Assembly: GCF_002127325.2 (NCBI RefSeq)
Contig: NC_035448.2
Span: 127,880,561-127,944,560 of the forward strand
DNA length: 64,000 nt
Source: Helianthus annuus
Taxonomy: Eukaryota > Streptophyta > Magnoliopsida > Asterales > Asteraceae
Reading direction: 5' to 3'
The translations under genes were made by a program, and so were the position numbers. Below are positions 34,623 to 47,203 of this stretch, one piece after another (position 1 is the first letter of the stretch; the number at the start of each line of letters is the position of its first letter). The notes beneath the pieces are model-generated. The model was not told where the DNA came from, did not search any database, and was given only the letters and a program-made list of their open reading frames with translations.

Positions 34623-37600
34623 TGTCACACCCTGGCTTTGCGGAAGCGTGGTTAATTTGGTGTGACTTCTTAATACCATAGCTTAATCATAACAAAGCTA
34701 TATGAATTAAAAATATGCAAGATCATCCATTAAAATAAAAATACCATAACATTGTCTTAACGGGATAACACCCTAACAACCATAAACTTGTTCACCAAAC
34801 ATTACAAATTCAATCTTAACATAAACATGATTCAAGGACTGTGACTTGTCCAGGAAAGAGTCACATTCCCCGAACCCTGGATGACCTCGGTGACTAATGC
34901 AGCGGGAAAAACATGCCATACCGTGCCAGATCTTTAATTCCCTGAAATACATGTAAGTTGAAAAATCAACAATAATGTTGAGCGAGTTCATGTGTAAGTG
35001 AGTAAATAAACCATTGTATTTATCAAAAACACTGGTATGTAGCAAATAAGGAAAAAGAGATCACCAATGGTTTGCAAGGCCATTGATATGTGTGAAGTGC
35101 AAGTAGGAAGACTCAAACCTAGCGGATTTATGCGTCGGGCACTAAGTCACCCCGAGGTCCGTTATGCTGGACCTGGGGCTGGGCTCGCTACACCCAGATA
35201 GATCTACCGCTCCTGTCGCTCGGTCCTACCATGAGGATTAATGGCCTCAAGTTTCCGCCTACCCACTCACATGATCTAAGTAACAAACCTCCTTACGCTA
35301 ACCATACCATGTATAAAGTATTCATAATCAATGTAACATGTATTTCACCCCCGCAGTTTAGAAAACTGAAAACAGTTAAGAGAAAAGGGGGACATGAACT
35401 CACAGTCAGTGCGTCGCTATACCAAGTACTCCGAATGTCAGGCAGCTGTGCAACGACCTACATGTGCTAATTCTATTAGACGGATGGCCGTGCCTTAGCT
35501 TTATAGTTTAAGTTTTTGGGAAATAGTTAGACAACTATTTCGTGTTTCTATTTTGCATCTACTTGGTAGTTAATCTCCTTCCCAAGGATGGGGGATTTAA
35601 TACATGTGCGTTCAATTTATAATATTAAGTCTCACTTAATATATTTTTACTTCTACTTCCAAAATATAAATATTTTTCTCAAAAATATTATATTTTCACT
35701 TCACATAATACTTCCAAAATAATGCGTTGACAAAATACGCGTTCATGAATATTTCCGTATAATGCGTAAGTTACGTTTTAACGATTAAGTGGTAATAATA
35801 ATTACCGGTGTAACTTATATGTTTGTCGTGTAAGCGTTTGTATTATTTTGGAGCTGTTATCGTTCGAAATATTATTTTTACTCTAAAAATAGTATTTATG
35901 TATTTTCACAAAATAATCATAAGCAGTGTGGTGAAAAATATATTTACTAAGTATATATTTATCACGTTTAGTTTTGTGAAAATCCCACCTCCGAATATTT
36001 GTAAATAAAGTCGTGGCGAAATATATTTTGAAAACATATCAAAAAATAATTCTAACACTTGTAAATAATTCTAAGTGTTATATTTTTAGAAAATTTCGCC
36101 AGAGTTTCCCCTGTAACTGGAGGTGGCCACGCTTTCTAGCGTATCATTTTCTTTTACAAAATCATTTCAACACTTCTTTAATCAATTAATCAATTTCCGA
36201 CACATCAAACTAGTCGACAAGTATGTAAAATCGCATAATCACATGAACTTGTGGTTTTTCCGAAAACTATAGTGTAGATCCCGTTATATTTTGTGGATCT
36301 ATGTGTAAAATAACTTAATCCCGTAAAAACCTCGTTTTTAGAATAAATCAACCTTTACAACTTCCCGCCATCTTTCTCAAAGATTGTTATTTTGTCGAAA
36401 CTTTTCATTTCACAAGTGTTTATACACTTGTGGTTTGTAAAAATCATATTTGTTAGTGTGTCATCCGACTTTTATAAAACATGATTTTCTCGACACTTGG
36501 TTCTACGAAAGTACCACTTGTACATACGTAGATCCGCTAGTTTTAAATACTATTTTACAAGTAAAAAAACACTTTTACACAAGTTCATGTTTCTCGTGTG
36601 GTAGAGTTTCACCTTTTAACCCTTGTACCGATAGAAACAAGCTTATGTCAAGATCTATGATCTTAACAAAGTTGGGTTAAACGATGATCCGAGCTACCAC
36701 TACGTAGATCGGGCCTAAATAATCACCACTTTCAAATACTACAACCTTTACACAAGTATCAAGCTTTTAACCAACTATATTCATGTTTTAGTAGCCTTTA
36801 AAGATTCAAAAGATAAGTTTCCGCATTTTAACCGTTACAAATCTTATTAACCACTTTAGATATGTTCGAGAATGAGTTTTAAGTGTTATACCTCTAGCTC
36901 GGGACTAGGGAAGATTCTAGGCAAAAATGTGGTGGATAAAAGCAAGATAACGAGGTCCTTCCACTTCCGTTTGCTCCAAGACTCTTTATGCGAGATCCCT
37001 AACTCTTGTATGATGTTGAAATGGATGGATCAAAACTCGACAATGGTGGTATTGACCCAAGGGGGTTCGGCTGAGAGCTATGTAGAGGAGAGGAGAGAGT
37101 TGTGTTGGGTGGAATGTGGTGTGAGAAATCTCATGTGTTTAGTGTTTGTATTTATAGACAATTCCTTGTTCTTAATCCAATGGTCACTATGTCTTCTTGA
37201 TATTAAGCACAAATCAATTAAATAATCAAAATTGTACTCTTGTGGTTCCCCCTAGTTGGCCGATTTCTAATGGGGGGGGGGTATCTAGTTCGATTTCAAG
37301 TGTTTAGTTAGAGTTTAGTTAGATTAACTAAGTTAGATTAGGGGTTAACTTAGTTAGTTACATGTTGCGTTTTAACGCGGGTGTTAGGGTAATCAGGGAC
37401 CCTAACTGGCTCAGAAAAAGATAAATAATATTATTGGCCATATTTTTATGTTTCGGGTATAGTACGATTGTTCGGTTGGATAGAAATCCGTTAAAGTGCT
37501 TAAGTAAGCTTTCAAGCGTCGTAAATAATATTTTTAGTGACACAATTTATTTCCAAAAGTGTCAGGAATATTTCCTCATATTTTGGCACTTTATTAGTTA

Positions 37601-38034
37601 GCCAGAAGCTGGTATGTTAAATAGAGTGCTGTGTGTTTTGTGCTTAGAGTACGTTTTAGGCACATCCAATCATTATATCTTATTCCTAGAGACGCAGTTC
37701 TACAACCCTTGTATCCCTACACACACTATGGGTGTAGCAAAATATTTCTGGCTCATACAGGCCCTTAGAGGCAGTGTCTGCCTGATGCTGGCTTTATCAG
37801 CATGTTCAATAGGTTATCCGTTCAAATGCTACTGTGCTTTTGTGCATCATGTTTGTCACTAGGGTACAGTAAGTAAATAATGTAGTGACGGAAATCAAAG
37901 TATGATGCAGATATGTACAAGTATCAACAGTCAAGTAGCAGTTCGTCAGCAATTTTCAGTTAAGCACAGTAATTAAGCAGCAATTATTTATTAATTAAAT
38001 CGTACGGATACCTGGTTTAGTGAGGGTTGTTACA
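34623..38034 (-). repeat. 5' LTR of B (right copy)
   Basis: 3412 bp. The minus strand has CTATAAATAC (TATA box at 37149-37156), which would start transcription toward the leader. Many substitutions relative to the left copy are transitions. Confidence 0.95.
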
Positions 38035-38039
38035 AGGCT

Positions 38040-38129
38040 AACGGTTTGTTCTTTTGCAGTAGCTAAGGTAAAGGCTCTTGACGTCAACGAAGATCCATCT
38101 AACGTCATCCGGGAGTTGGGTATTCGACA
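38040..38129 (+). repeat. Left LTR of A, second part
   Basis: 90 bp from AACGGTTTG to ATTCGACA, continuing the LTR after the B insertion. Together with 9895-10493 it makes 689 bp against 690 in the right LTR. Confidence 0.93.
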
Positions 38130-38130
38130 T

Positions 38131-38147
38131 TGGCGCCATCCGTGGGA
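38131..38147 (+). other. Primer-binding site of A
   Basis: TGGCGCCATCCGTGGGA starts one base after the LTR. It has the TGG start that pairs with a tRNA CCA end. I cannot assign the tRNA with confidence. Confidence 0.65.
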
Positions 38148-38215
38148 CATCAGCCTGTCCGGTGTTCCCACATCAAACTCCGACGTTAAGAGTAGCTTAT
38201 CTCACCGACAACAAC

Positions 38216-38882
38216 ATGGCAACCCCACCCAACTCACGTATCACCCAGACGGCACAGAATGATCTGGATAGAGTCACAGTAGAAGACATAACTCATGAAG
38301 AAGGCAACGAGAACCAGGTGGAAAACCCGGAAAGAACGGAACACATCACTACAGATTTTGTGGCCATGCACAGAGAAAAGTTAACAAAGTGTCTTGAAGA
38401 TTTAAAGAGACAAGAAAAGCTTGACAGCCTCAGGGCTAGGCTTTCTTTTGACACACCCTCCAGCCAAGAAGGGACAGACCTTCAAAATAAGAGTAACAGT
38501 GGTGACCTACTGGAAACATTCATGACTGCCCTCAGACAAATGTCCTTAGAAGAAAGGGAGGACCTTATCACAGGAAAAAAGTCGAATGAAAAGGGGAAGG
38601 AAAAGGATAATCAAAGTGATGATGGCCTGGATCAACCCTATCTACCACGGGACTTAGCTGAGGTCTCAAAGTTCACACGAAGGATTGCAGAAGCACCAAT
38701 GCCCCCCAAAACAAAGTTACCCCCAAACTTTGACCGCTATGACGGGAAAAGAGACCCTGAAGATCATCTTCATGCCTTCAGGGGAGCGGGGCAGCTTGGG
38801 CGATGGTCCATGCCTGTATGGTGCCACATGTTTGTACAAACTCTGACGGAGGGAGCCCAGCTTTGGTTTGACAGCCTCCCTC
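38216..38882 (+). pseudogene. A gag, first part
   Basis: It starts with an ATG at 38216 (MATPPNSRI) and runs 222 codons without a stop. The first half is charged and helical (EEGNEN, LKRQEKLDSL); the second half enters the capsid region (NFDRYDGKRDPEDHLHAF, AQLWFDSLP). It is cut by element D exactly at the TSD CCCTC. Joined across D, the reading continues in frame as LPPGGIDSYEEL at 48544, so only the insertion breaks gag here. Confidence 0.88.
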
Positions 38883-40217
38883 TGACGGGTGGTCCGTAGG
38901 ACAACCCTTAAAAGGCTTAAACATAACACACATTCTACATTTTATCCGGTTATTTGCGAGAATTAGGTAATCACAAGATGATGTTGATGCAGGTGTTATT
39001 GAGTACAAGATGCAGCTTTTAGAGGGCTTGAATGGAAACTAGAAGTTGGCATGATTACGATGTGCGGGGGACAAGGGAAATGAAGGAAACAAGAGCAAAA
39101 ACATCACTCAGGGCCGTAACCTACGGCCTTTGCCGTAGGCTACGGTACTCAAAGAAGTGCCAAACTGTCTGCCGTAAGACAGGAGCTAGGAGGCGTACGG
39201 GACAACTGCTCACCGTAAGGTACGGCCACCTGCCGTATCTTACGGCTCTGACTTGAGTCCGGAGCAACATTGAGCACCGTAAGCTACGGCAGGCGCCGTA
39301 GCTTACGGCGCCGACTGCACCTGTTTTGTAACTCCTGCATTTAAAGGCCATTTTAAGGGAAATTATGATGTCCCATCATGGGTTTTCGGTTACTACATGA
39401 GAAAAACGAGCTTGGGACTATTTGAAGGCACTTGGGGGAGCTAGGAAACATATCTTTTGCATAATCTTTTCACTAGAATCATTTGGGGAACAATCTTGGC
39501 ACTAAATTCTGGTCTTGTCTTTGTTGGTGGAACTTGTGAACATTGTTATTTCTATTTTGTCATGATGTGTGTTAAAGCCATGAGTGGCTAGGTACTTTAA
39601 TGACTATCTTGTGGTGAAGGTTTGTTTAGACTCTTGTGTTCTTATTTGCATTTCTAGAATATCAATCTCTTTTCATTTAAATTGATTGTTATGGTGTGTA
39701 ATCGATTGTTAGTAACAGGTTGATTCTTATTTTAAACTAATTAGAAACCATACGTTCTTGGTGCCGTTGGCAATCGGGATATCATGGGTATAGTTAGGTT
39801 TGGGTAAGGGTTGATTGATCATCGGGTGATAACCTCACGTTCTCGGAATCTGAGTACTTCGTCCCCTTTCATCACTGCAATTGTTTATGCATGAACTATG
39901 TCTATGTAGTTCTTTCTAGTTAAATGATTAACACAAAAGTTGAAGCAAACTGGATACACAAGATAGTCGTTTATTTCTCAATTGTTTACAACTTCAAGTT
40001 TCATTTCGCAAATTAGTTAATTAATCTTAGTTTTTAAAACCAATCAAATCAAAACAACTCGTGAATTTTATTTTTCTTGCAATTAGTTTAATTTTAGTTA
40101 ACTTAGATAACTTTCAAATAACACATTTTCCACAAACTCCCTGTGTTCGATACCCGCTTACCACTATTTACATAGTTGTTTTTGGGATTAAATTTGCGTG
40201 ACCACGACATCACGTCA
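38883..40217 (+). repeat. 5' LTR of D
   Basis: 1335 bp, TGACGGGTGG to CACGTCA. It holds a cluster of palindromic CCGTA/TACGG repeats at 39111-39308. A weak TATA-like CATTTAAAGG at 39339-39348 lies just downstream of the cluster. Confidence 0.96.
39111..39308. repeat. Palindrome cluster in the D LTR
   Basis: Several hairpin-forming units: CCGTAACCTACGG followed by CCGTAGGCTACGG near 39113-39147, CCGTAAGGTACGG with CCGTATCTTACGG near 39212-39245, and a perfect 13-bp stem CCGTAAGCTACGG (39277-39289) pairing with CCGTAGCTTACGG (39296-39308) over a 6-base loop. The same cluster is in the 3' LTR at 47432-47629. Confidence 0.88.
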
Positions 40218-40222
40218 AATTT

Positions 40223-40240
40223 TGGCGCCGTTGCCGGGGA
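40223..40240 (+). other. Primer-binding site of D (tRNA-Asp type)
   Basis: TGGCGCCGTTGCCGGGGA is complementary to the 3' end of plant tRNA-Asp, the usual Athila primer. It lies five bases after the LTR. Confidence 0.9.
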
Positions 40241-40335
40241 GTAGTGCGCAACGTGTGTTATTTTTGTTTTTGCTTTAAGTTTGTTATTTTTCTGGTTTAC
40301 GCGAGGTGTGTTAGTGTGCAGGTATTTACAGGTGC

Positions 40336-43300
40336 ATGCGTACTAGGAGCTCTCACAAGCTATCACCATTGGCGTTTGATCCGGAAATCGAGCGAACTTT
40401 GCGAGCAAACAGAATTTTGCTAAGGGAAAATACAATCAATAGTTCACCAACAACACCAGTTACACCAATTCGATACATGGATCCACCACCACCACCACCC
40501 ACTACGGGTGAATTTACCTCATCATTCATACCAACATCCACTCAACCTTCACCTAACACTACCATTCCACCAAATACTACCGAACCCACCATACCTCAAC
40601 AGGTTACACCAACCAACACCACACAGCCCATTACTACCCAAGAAGAACCAACCGTCACCTTTAACCCTTCCACTACTATACCACCATTATCCCATTTTTT
40701 CCCGGGTGCGGGTCCATCATATTCGAGCCATACTATGGCACCAATTTCGTCTATTGTCCATGCTACACCGTATCGACCACCAAATCAATCGGGTTTCCAA
40801 TACTCGACTATTCCATTTGGGCAATCATCGGGAATTCAAGGAGATGGGTATGATGAAGGTTATGAGGAATTTGAAGGTTTTGATGAAGAAGGATACGGTT
40901 ATGGGGGTGATGGAGAGCAAGGGGAGTACGGTTATACGCAAGGCCAAGTACAAGTGATTCCAAATGTTGGTGGGGTTCAACAACAACTCATACCTCAACA
41001 TATTAGGCCAAGGCCACAAGGGCCGCAAATGCAACGCCCGGTTCCTTTGCAACAAGTTCGACCACAACAGGTGCAACCGCAAATTCAAAGGCCAATTCAA
41101 CAACCAATCGTACCACAAGGGCCCATGCAAAGGCCAATGGGTCAAGTTCGTCCAAGAGGTCGATTTGGTGTGCCAAGGAGGCATCTTAGGGAAAATGCAA
41201 GGGGAATTGAAGCACATTTTAGACCGGTGATAACGCACAATCCTTCACCGGTGGTTATTCCTCATAACAACCAAGGGAGAACTTTTGAAGTAAGAACCAA
41301 TTCGTTACAAAGTTTGCCGAAATATAAGGGGCTAGCAACGGAGGAGCCTTATTTCCATTTGGAAGCCTATGACTCAATTTGCAATACTCTTGGGAGTCAA
41401 GGTTTTTCGGCCGATGATATCAAGTTGGTACTATTTCAATTTTCTTTGGAGGACAAGGCAAAGAAGTGGTTCTACACTTTGCCTTCAGCATCTATTTATA
41501 CTTGGGCGGAGATGCAACAAACATTCTTAGACGAATTCTATACCGCCCAAAAGACCAATGATGCGAGAAAAGGATTGAGGAGCTTTCAACAACAACAAGG
41601 CGAAATGTTCCATGAAGCATTCGAGCGTTTGAACATGATGATTAAAAATTGTCCACACCATGGGATTGAGCTTTGGGAGTTAATGAACGCTTTTCATGAA
41701 GGGTTGTGTGCCGAAGATGCACGAGATTTGATGTCCATCACAAATGGAACTTTCGGCACAAATTATGAGCATGAGGATTGGGAATTTTTGGAACAAATGG
41801 CGATCACCTCAAAGAGAAAGGCTCAAGCTTCAAGGAGAGCACGACCGGCCATTACTCGAACACAAGTGCACGCGGTTGATGATGGTAATATACAAACTTC
41901 TAATCAAATTTATGACGTTTGTGCATTGTGTAATGAAATAGGTCATGCGGCGGAAAATTGCCAAGGAATGATTGAAGGGCAATTTGAAGAAGTTCATGCC
42001 ATTCAAGGTCAAGGAGGGGGTGGTAGAAATTACAACATGAATTCTAACACTTATCACCCCGGGTTGAGAAATCATCCGAATTTTCGTTATGGGAACCCTT
42101 CGAATCAATCAAACCCGAACTTTCAAGGTAGCCAAGGGAATTATGGTTCGCGCCAACCTTACAATAATCAAGGTGGATATAGAGGTGGGAACAACCAAGG
42201 ATACCAAAGGCAATACCAAGCGGGTCAAGAAAAAGGGGGGTCTTCGGGTGGAAATGAAATGATGGAAATGTTGAAGAGTATGCAAGCGGAGATGCAAAAG
42301 AGGAACCAAATGGATGACGCACGCATACAAAAGGATGAGGCGCGAGACAAAGCAATCCAAACTTTGACCACTCAAATGGGTCAACTTGCAACCGAAGTGT
42401 CCGAATTGAAGAAGGGTAAAGGTCAATTACCAAGCGACACTAAGGTAAATCCATCTCACGGTACGTCAAGAGGTAACAATGTTAATATTCATCATGTGAG
42501 TGTTTTGAGAAGTGGGAAAGAGTATAAAACCAATCCTTCACCGGATTTGGTTGAAGGGGTGGTTGAGGATATAACGGGTCAAGAAAGTGAGGAAGAAAAC
42601 GAACTATCCATTATTTCTTCTAAAAAAACCAATTTTGAAAAACCCGAAATTATTAAAGAAAAAGAAAAAGTAAATGAGGGTGAGGGGTCTAGTGAAGTAC
42701 CGTTTCCTTCGGCTTTATTAGACCCGGGTAAAAAAATTTTTATTTCAAAACGGGGTCCTCAAAAAGAGGAAATGTGGGAGGTCTTCAAACAGGTTAAAAT
42801 TAATCTTCCTTTGCTTGAAGCTATTAAACAGGTACCCGCTTACGCCAAATTTCTAAAGGAATTGTGTACTCAAAAGAGGCAACAAAAAGTGCCTAAATTG
42901 GTAGATTTGACGGAGCGGGTAAGTGCGGTATTGAAAGGTGACCTTCCTCCTAAGTTACAAGATCCGGGAACGCCTTTAATAAATATTCAAGTTGGAAATT
43001 TTCAAACCACAAGGGCATTGTTGGATCTTGGAGCCGGAGTAAGTATCCTACCGGGGGGGTTATATGACCAATATGATTTTGGTCCATTGAAGCGGGTCGA
43101 AACAACGGTTGTATTAGCCGACTTGTCTCATAAGCTTCCCCGGGGTATCGTACGGGATGTTATAGTTAAAGTTGATGAATTTTATTATCCCGTTGATTTC
43201 CTTGTGCTAGATTACTCATCCGCGGACCCAATTCAACAACAAAATGTCATTTTGGGTCGGCCATTTTTGAACACCGCACATGCTATTATTGATTGTTGTT

Positions 43301-46300
43301 ATGGCACAGTTGACATGACATTCGGTAATAGAAAAATGAGGTTGAATGTTTTTACTAACGGTACTAATGTGTATGGTGATGAGTGTTTCTTGGCAGATTT
43401 TATAGATGGCTATGACCCGAAGGTGTTCGAAGAAGAAATTTTGGGTTCTTGTGTTTGTGATATGTCTTTGCAGGTTCATACATGCGAGTTAGAGGTTGAA
43501 GAGAAGGAGCAAGAAGCTCTCGCGGTGAAGGAAGGAAGTCCACCATGGACTTACCAAACGGATACATTACCGGTGGAAATCGATTCGGGCACCAAGCCTT
43601 CTTTGGAAAGTCCACCAAGTGTGGAGTTGAAGGAGCTACCAAAGCACCTAAAGTATGCATTTTTGGGGGAAAATGATACCTTACCGGTAATCATTGCTTC
43701 CAACTTGGAGGTAGCTCAAGAGGAAGAATTGATGCGGGTGTTGAAGGCTCATAAGGCGGCAATTGGGTGGACGATAGCTGATTTAAAAGGCATTAGTCCA
43801 TCCATTGTGATGCACAAGATTATTACAAGCGAGGATGCAAAGCCGACCCGTGAAACACAAAGAAGGTTAAATCCGAATTTGAGAGAGGTGGTGAAGAAAG
43901 AAGTCATCAAGTGGTTGGATGCGGGGATCATTTACCCCATTTCGGATAGTGCATGGGTAAGTCCGACACAGGTAGTGCCTAAAAAATCCGGCATCCAAGT
44001 AGTGAAAGATGAACAAGGTGAGCAAATCGCCACCCGCCCGGTAACCGGGTGGCGAGTGTGTATTGATTATCGCAAATTAAACGCGGCTACCTCAAAAGAC
44101 CATTTCCCGTTACCCTTCATTAACCAAATAATTGAAAAACTTTCCGGTCAAAAATATTATTGTTTTTTGGATGGGTATTCGGGATATAACCAAATTGCTA
44201 TTCACCCGGACGACCAACACAAAACCACGTTCACATGTCCATATGGTACATTTGCTTTTCGGCGAATGCCATTTGGACTATGTAACGCCCCCGCCACATT
44301 CCAAAGATGTATGATGAGTATATTTTCGGATATGGTCGGGGAGTCTCTTGAAGTGTTTATGGATGATTTTTCCATTTTTGGTCCAAGTTTTGACTCTTGT
44401 CTTAATGAATTAGAAAAAGTTTTAAAAAGGTGTGTTGAGACAAACTTGGTACTAAGTTGGGAAAAGAGCCATTTTATGGTTCAAGAGGGTATTGTTTTGG
44501 GGCATGTCATTTCGGACCGGGGGATGGAGGTAGACAAAGCAAAGATTCGGGTAATTTCATCTTTACCCCCACCAAAGAATGTAAAGGGGGTGAGATCTTT
44601 TTTGGGACATGCGGGGTTTTACCGAAGGTTTATTAAAGGCTTTAGTGTGATCACAAAACCTTTATGTAACTTATTATTAAAAGATGTTCCCTTTGATTTT
44701 ACTGATGAATGTTTGCAAGCGTTTCATGTGTTGAAGGAACAGTTGGTGAAGGCTCCCATTTTGCAACCACCGGATTGGTCAAAGCCGTTCGAGATTATGT
44801 GTGATGCTAGTGATACAACTATTGGAGCGGTTTTGGGGCAAAGGGTAGATAAAAAGCCGGTGGTGATATACTATGCAAGCAAAACATTGTCCGAGGCGCA
44901 ACTTAACTACACCACAACCGAGAAAGAATTATTAGCGGTGGTGTATGCCTTGGACAAGTTTCGATCTTATATTTGGGGAAGCAAGGTGATAGTATATTCG
45001 GATCATAGCGCGGTCCGATACTTGATGGAGAAAAAAGATGCAAAGCCCCGATTGATTCGTTGGGTGCTTTTACTACAAGAATTCGATCTTGAGATTCGGG
45101 ACAAAAAGGGATGTGAAAATGTTGTTGCGGATCATTTGTCCCGAATCCCGTTAGAAGGTGTCGATGACCCAAGTGAAATAAATGAACGGTTCCCCAATGA
45201 AGACTTGTTGGCCGTCTCCACTTATGTTGCACCTTGGTATGCCCACTATGTCAATTATTTGGCAAAAGGTGCAATTCCAACTCATTGGACTAGGAAGAGA
45301 CGACAACAATTTCTTAGTCAAGTGAAGCAATACATATGGGACGAACCTGACTTGTTCAAAATCGGAGCCGATCAAGTGATACGAAGATGTGTTCCCGAAA
45401 CGGAAGTTCTAGAGATTTTGATTCATGCTCATTCATCGGCGTGTGGTGGGCATTTTAGTGGGAACAAGACGGGTTATCGGGTGTTATCTAGTGGGTTTTA
45501 TTGGCCCACGATTTTCAAGGATTCTTGTGAGTATGCCCGGAATTGCATCAATTGTCAAAGAATGGGAAGTATTTCGAAACGTGATGAAATGCCGTTAAAC
45601 CCGATTTTGGTAGTAGAAGTATTTGATGTTTGGGGAATTGACTTTATGGGTCCTTTCCCAAACTCAAATGGGTTTTTATACATTTTGGTGGCGGTCGATT
45701 ATGTGTCGAAATGGATTGAAGCTATTGCCACAAGGACCAATGACCACTCCGTTGTATGTAAGTTTGTGCAATCTAATATTTTTGCTCGTTTTGGTGTGCC
45801 TAGGGTGATAATAAGTGATGGCGGGTCGCATTTCAAGAATTTCAATTTTGGGAAGTTACTCAAGAGATACAATGTGAACCACCGCGTTGCTACACCATAC
45901 CACCCGCAAACGAGTGGTCAAGTCGAAGTTTCTAACCGGCAAATTAAAGAGATTTTAATGAAGACGGTGAGAACGGATCGGAAGGATTGGTCAAGCAAGC
46001 TTGACGATGCGTTGTGGGCCTACCGAACGGCTTACAAAACTCCACTTGATACCACTCCTTATCGGATGGTTTATGGGAAAGGATGTCACTTGCCTATGGA
46101 GTTGGCACACCGGGCATATTGGGCAATTAAAACGGTAAACGCAAACTACGATGAAGCGGGTCGGGCGAGAAAGCTTCAATTGAATGAAATAGAGGAAATA
46201 AGGGACCAAGCTTATGAGTGTGCAGCCGCATACAAAGACAAACTTAAAAAAGTTCATGATGCGAAGATCAAGAAAAAGAACTTTGAAGTGGGTCAGAAAG

Positions 46301-46545
46301 TGTGGTTGTATAATTCAAGGTTGAAATTGTTTGCGGGGAAACTAAAAAGCAAGTGGATGGGTCCTTACGTTGTCCGAAGAGTGGGAAGGTTCGGAGATGT
46401 TGATATTCAAGACGAACGAACAAACAAGCAACAAACGGTGAACGGGCATCGGCTCAAACCGTACTTGGAAGGTAATGATATCAACAATCTCGAGCTAGAT
46501 AAAGTGGGCTACATTTTACGCCCGGTGGATGACGAGGAAACGTGA
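40336..46545 (+). CDS. D gag-pol polyprotein (2069 aa, intact)
   Basis: One open frame from ATG at 40336, with the typical Athila start [10 protein letters not shown]. Gag: a disordered Pro/Gln/Thr-rich N-terminus (to about 310), a capsid domain (about 315-510), and a CCHC knuckle [14 protein letters not shown] at about 529-542. Protease: the motif [12 protein letters not shown] with its Asp at 897. RT: about 1180-1450, with MDD at 1342-1344. RNase H follows ([13 protein letters not shown]). Integrase: H2C2 zinc module with H1699, H1706, C1737 and C1740; catalytic D1769, D1828 and E1864, with spacing 58 and 35 as expected for the DD35E core. The C-terminus is a GPF-like module ([10 protein letters not shown]). 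No frameshift or stop is present and all key residues are present. It replicates through RNA, reverse transcription and integration. Confidence 0.96.
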   Translation: MRTRSSHKLSPLAFDPEIERTLRANRILLRENTINSSPTTPVTPIRYMDPPPPPPTTGEFTSSFIPTSTQPSPNTTIPPNTTEPTIPQQVTPTNTTQPITTQEEPTVTFNPSTTIPPLSHFFPGAGPSYSSHTMAPISSIVHATPYRPPNQSGFQYSTIPFGQSSGIQGDGYDEGYEEFEGFDEEGYGYGGDGEQGEYGYTQGQVQVIPNVGGVQQQLIPQHIRPRPQGPQMQRPVPLQQVRPQQVQPQIQRPIQQPIVPQGPMQRPMGQVRPRGRFGVPRRHLRENARGIEAHFRPVITHNPSPVVIPHNNQGRTFEVRTNSLQSLPKYKGLATEEPYFHLEAYDSICNTLGSQGFSADDIKLVLFQFSLEDKAKKWFYTLPSASIYTWAEMQQTFLDEFYTAQKTNDARKGLRSFQQQQGEMFHEAFERLNMMIKNCPHHGIELWELMNAFHEGLCAEDARDLMSITNGTFGTNYEHEDWEFLEQMAITSKRKAQASRRARPAITRTQVHAVDDGNIQTSNQIYDVCALCNEIGHAAENCQGMIEGQFEEVHAIQGQGGGGRNYNMNSNTYHPGLRNHPNFRYGNPSNQSNPNFQGSQGNYGSRQPYNNQGGYRGGNNQGYQRQYQAGQEKGGSSGGNEMMEMLKSMQAEMQKRNQMDDARIQKDEARDKAIQTLTTQMGQLATEVSELKKGKGQLPSDTKVNPSHGTSRGNNVNIHHVSVLRSGKEYKTNPSPDLVEGVVEDITGQESEEENELSIISSKKTNFEKPEIIKEKEKVNEGEGSSEVPFPSALLDPGKKIFISKRGPQKEEMWEVFKQVKINLPLLEAIKQVPAYAKFLKELCTQKRQQKVPKLVDLTERVSAVLKGDLPPKLQDPGTPLINIQVGNFQTTRALLDLGAGVSILPGGLYDQYDFGPLKRVETTVVLADLSHKLPRGIVRDVIVKVDEFYYPVDFLVLDYSSADPIQQQNVILGRPFLNTAHAIIDCCYGTVDMTFGNRKMRLNVFTNGTNVYGDECFLADFIDGYDPKVFEEEILGSCVCDMSLQVHTCELEVEEKEQEALAVKEGSPPWTYQTDTLPVEIDSGTKPSLESPPSVELKELPKHLKYAFLGENDTLPVIIASNLEVAQEEELMRVLKAHKAAIGWTIADLKGISPSIVMHKIITSEDAKPTRETQRRLNPNLREVVKKEVIKWLDAGIIYPISDSAWVSPTQVVPKKSGIQVVKDEQGEQIATRPVTGWRVCIDYRKLNAATSKDHFPLPFINQIIEKLSGQKYYCFLDGYSGYNQIAIHPDDQHKTTFTCPYGTFAFRRMPFGLCNAPATFQRCMMSIFSDMVGESLEVFMDDFSIFGPSFDSCLNELEKVLKRCVETNLVLSWEKSHFMVQEGIVLGHVISDRGMEVDKAKIRVISSLPPPKNVKGVRSFLGHAGFYRRFIKGFSVITKPLCNLLLKDVPFDFTDECLQAFHVLKEQLVKAPILQPPDWSKPFEIMCDASDTTIGAVLGQRVDKKPVVIYYASKTLSEAQLNYTTTEKELLAVVYALDKFRSYIWGSKVIVYSDHSAVRYLMEKKDAKPRLIRWVLLLQEFDLEIRDKKGCENVVADHLSRIPLEGVDDPSEINERFPNEDLLAVSTYVAPWYAHYVNYLAKGAIPTHWTRKRRQQFLSQVKQYIWDEPDLFKIGADQVIRRCVPETEVLEILIHAHSSACGGHFSGNKTGYRVLSSGFYWPTIFKDSCEYARNCINCQRMGSISKRDEMPLNPILVVEVFDVWGIDFMGPFPNSNGFLYILVAVDYVSKWIEAIATRTNDHSVVCKFVQSNIFARFGVPRVIISDGGSHFKNFNFGKLLKRYNVNHRVATPYHPQTSGQVEVSNRQIKEILMKTVRTDRKDWSSKLDDALWAYRTAYKTPLDTTPYRMVYGKGCHLPMELAHRAYWAIKTVNANYDEAGRARKLQLNEIEEIRDQAYECAAAYKDKLKKVHDAKIKKKNFEVGQKVWLYNSRLKLFAGKLKSKWMGPYVVRRVGRFGDVDIQDERTNKQQTVNGHRLKPYLEGNDINNLELDKVGYILRPVDDEET

Positions 46546-47203
46546 AAGAGGCCCAAGTTTGGTATTTGTAAATATTTAGTATAGTTTATTTTATTTCGAA
46601 TAAGTCTCGTTCAAACCGGTGTTCGAAACAAGTGTGGGGAAATTTTCACGAATTTCCCGAACATAGTGTTGAGGACAACACGGGTTTTTAACGGGGGGTA
46701 GGGTAAAATTTATGTTTTTCTTACAAAAATTATAAAAACTCATAAAAAAAAAAAGCAATGAAAATATGAAAAAAAAAAAAGTGATGCTTAGTTGTCTTGT
46801 ATATAGTAGTTAAGTTGATAGTTGTTCGTTTGTTTCATTGTGTAATAAAAGACCGGGTTAAATCCTTCGCTACTACATATATATTTCTTTTCCTACCCTT
46901 GCACCTAGCCCCGTTACAACCCGTAAGTTTCCTTGATTCAAAAGCATGATAGACATTGGTTAGGAGGCAACTTGATTTTCATACAAGCTTATTGTCGCAC
47001 ACACACATATACGCATTGAGTGGTTTAGCATAAATTGCTAATTTTTCTTGTCACCGAGAGTTTGTGAGGGGTGTGTCTTGTGGTTTGATAAAAAGCTAGT
47101 AAAAGGACGGCACTTTGGTTGGGTTTGCATGATTGGTCGCTTATGTTTAAAAACAGTTTTTGAAGTGGTTGCTTGGGACAAGCAACGGGTAAGTGTGGGG
47201 ATG
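46546..47203 (+). other. D 3' non-coding region and polypurine tract
   Basis: 658 bp with no conserved frame. It includes two A-rich runs near 46740-46780. The last bases before the LTR, AAGTGTGGGGATG, are a plausible polypurine tract. Confidence 0.65.

Larger units (their letters stand above)
10494..38034 (-). mobile_element. Element B: Tekay/Del chromovirus with an extra acidic ORF
   Basis: Two 3412-bp LTRs (10494-13905 and 34623-38034) with a perfect TSD AGGCT (10489-10493 and 38035-38039) define the element. It reads on the minus strand: right LTR, tRNA-iMet primer-binding site, minisatellite leader, acidic ORF, gag-pol, polypurine tract, left LTR. RT and integrase sequences and a C-terminal chromodomain-like segment place it in the Tekay/Del chromoviruses. 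The LTRs differ at roughly 26 positions by eye (about 0.8%). Its pol is interrupted by element C and also carries its own 61-bp deletion and stops. Confidence 0.95.

Noticed and set aside
40353..42433. Minus-strand frames across D gag
   Set aside because: Shadows of the intact plus-strand gag-pol frame.
46546..47203. Possible env-like ORF after pol in Athila element D
   Set aside because: Only 658 bp with no long frame, no signal peptide or membrane segment.
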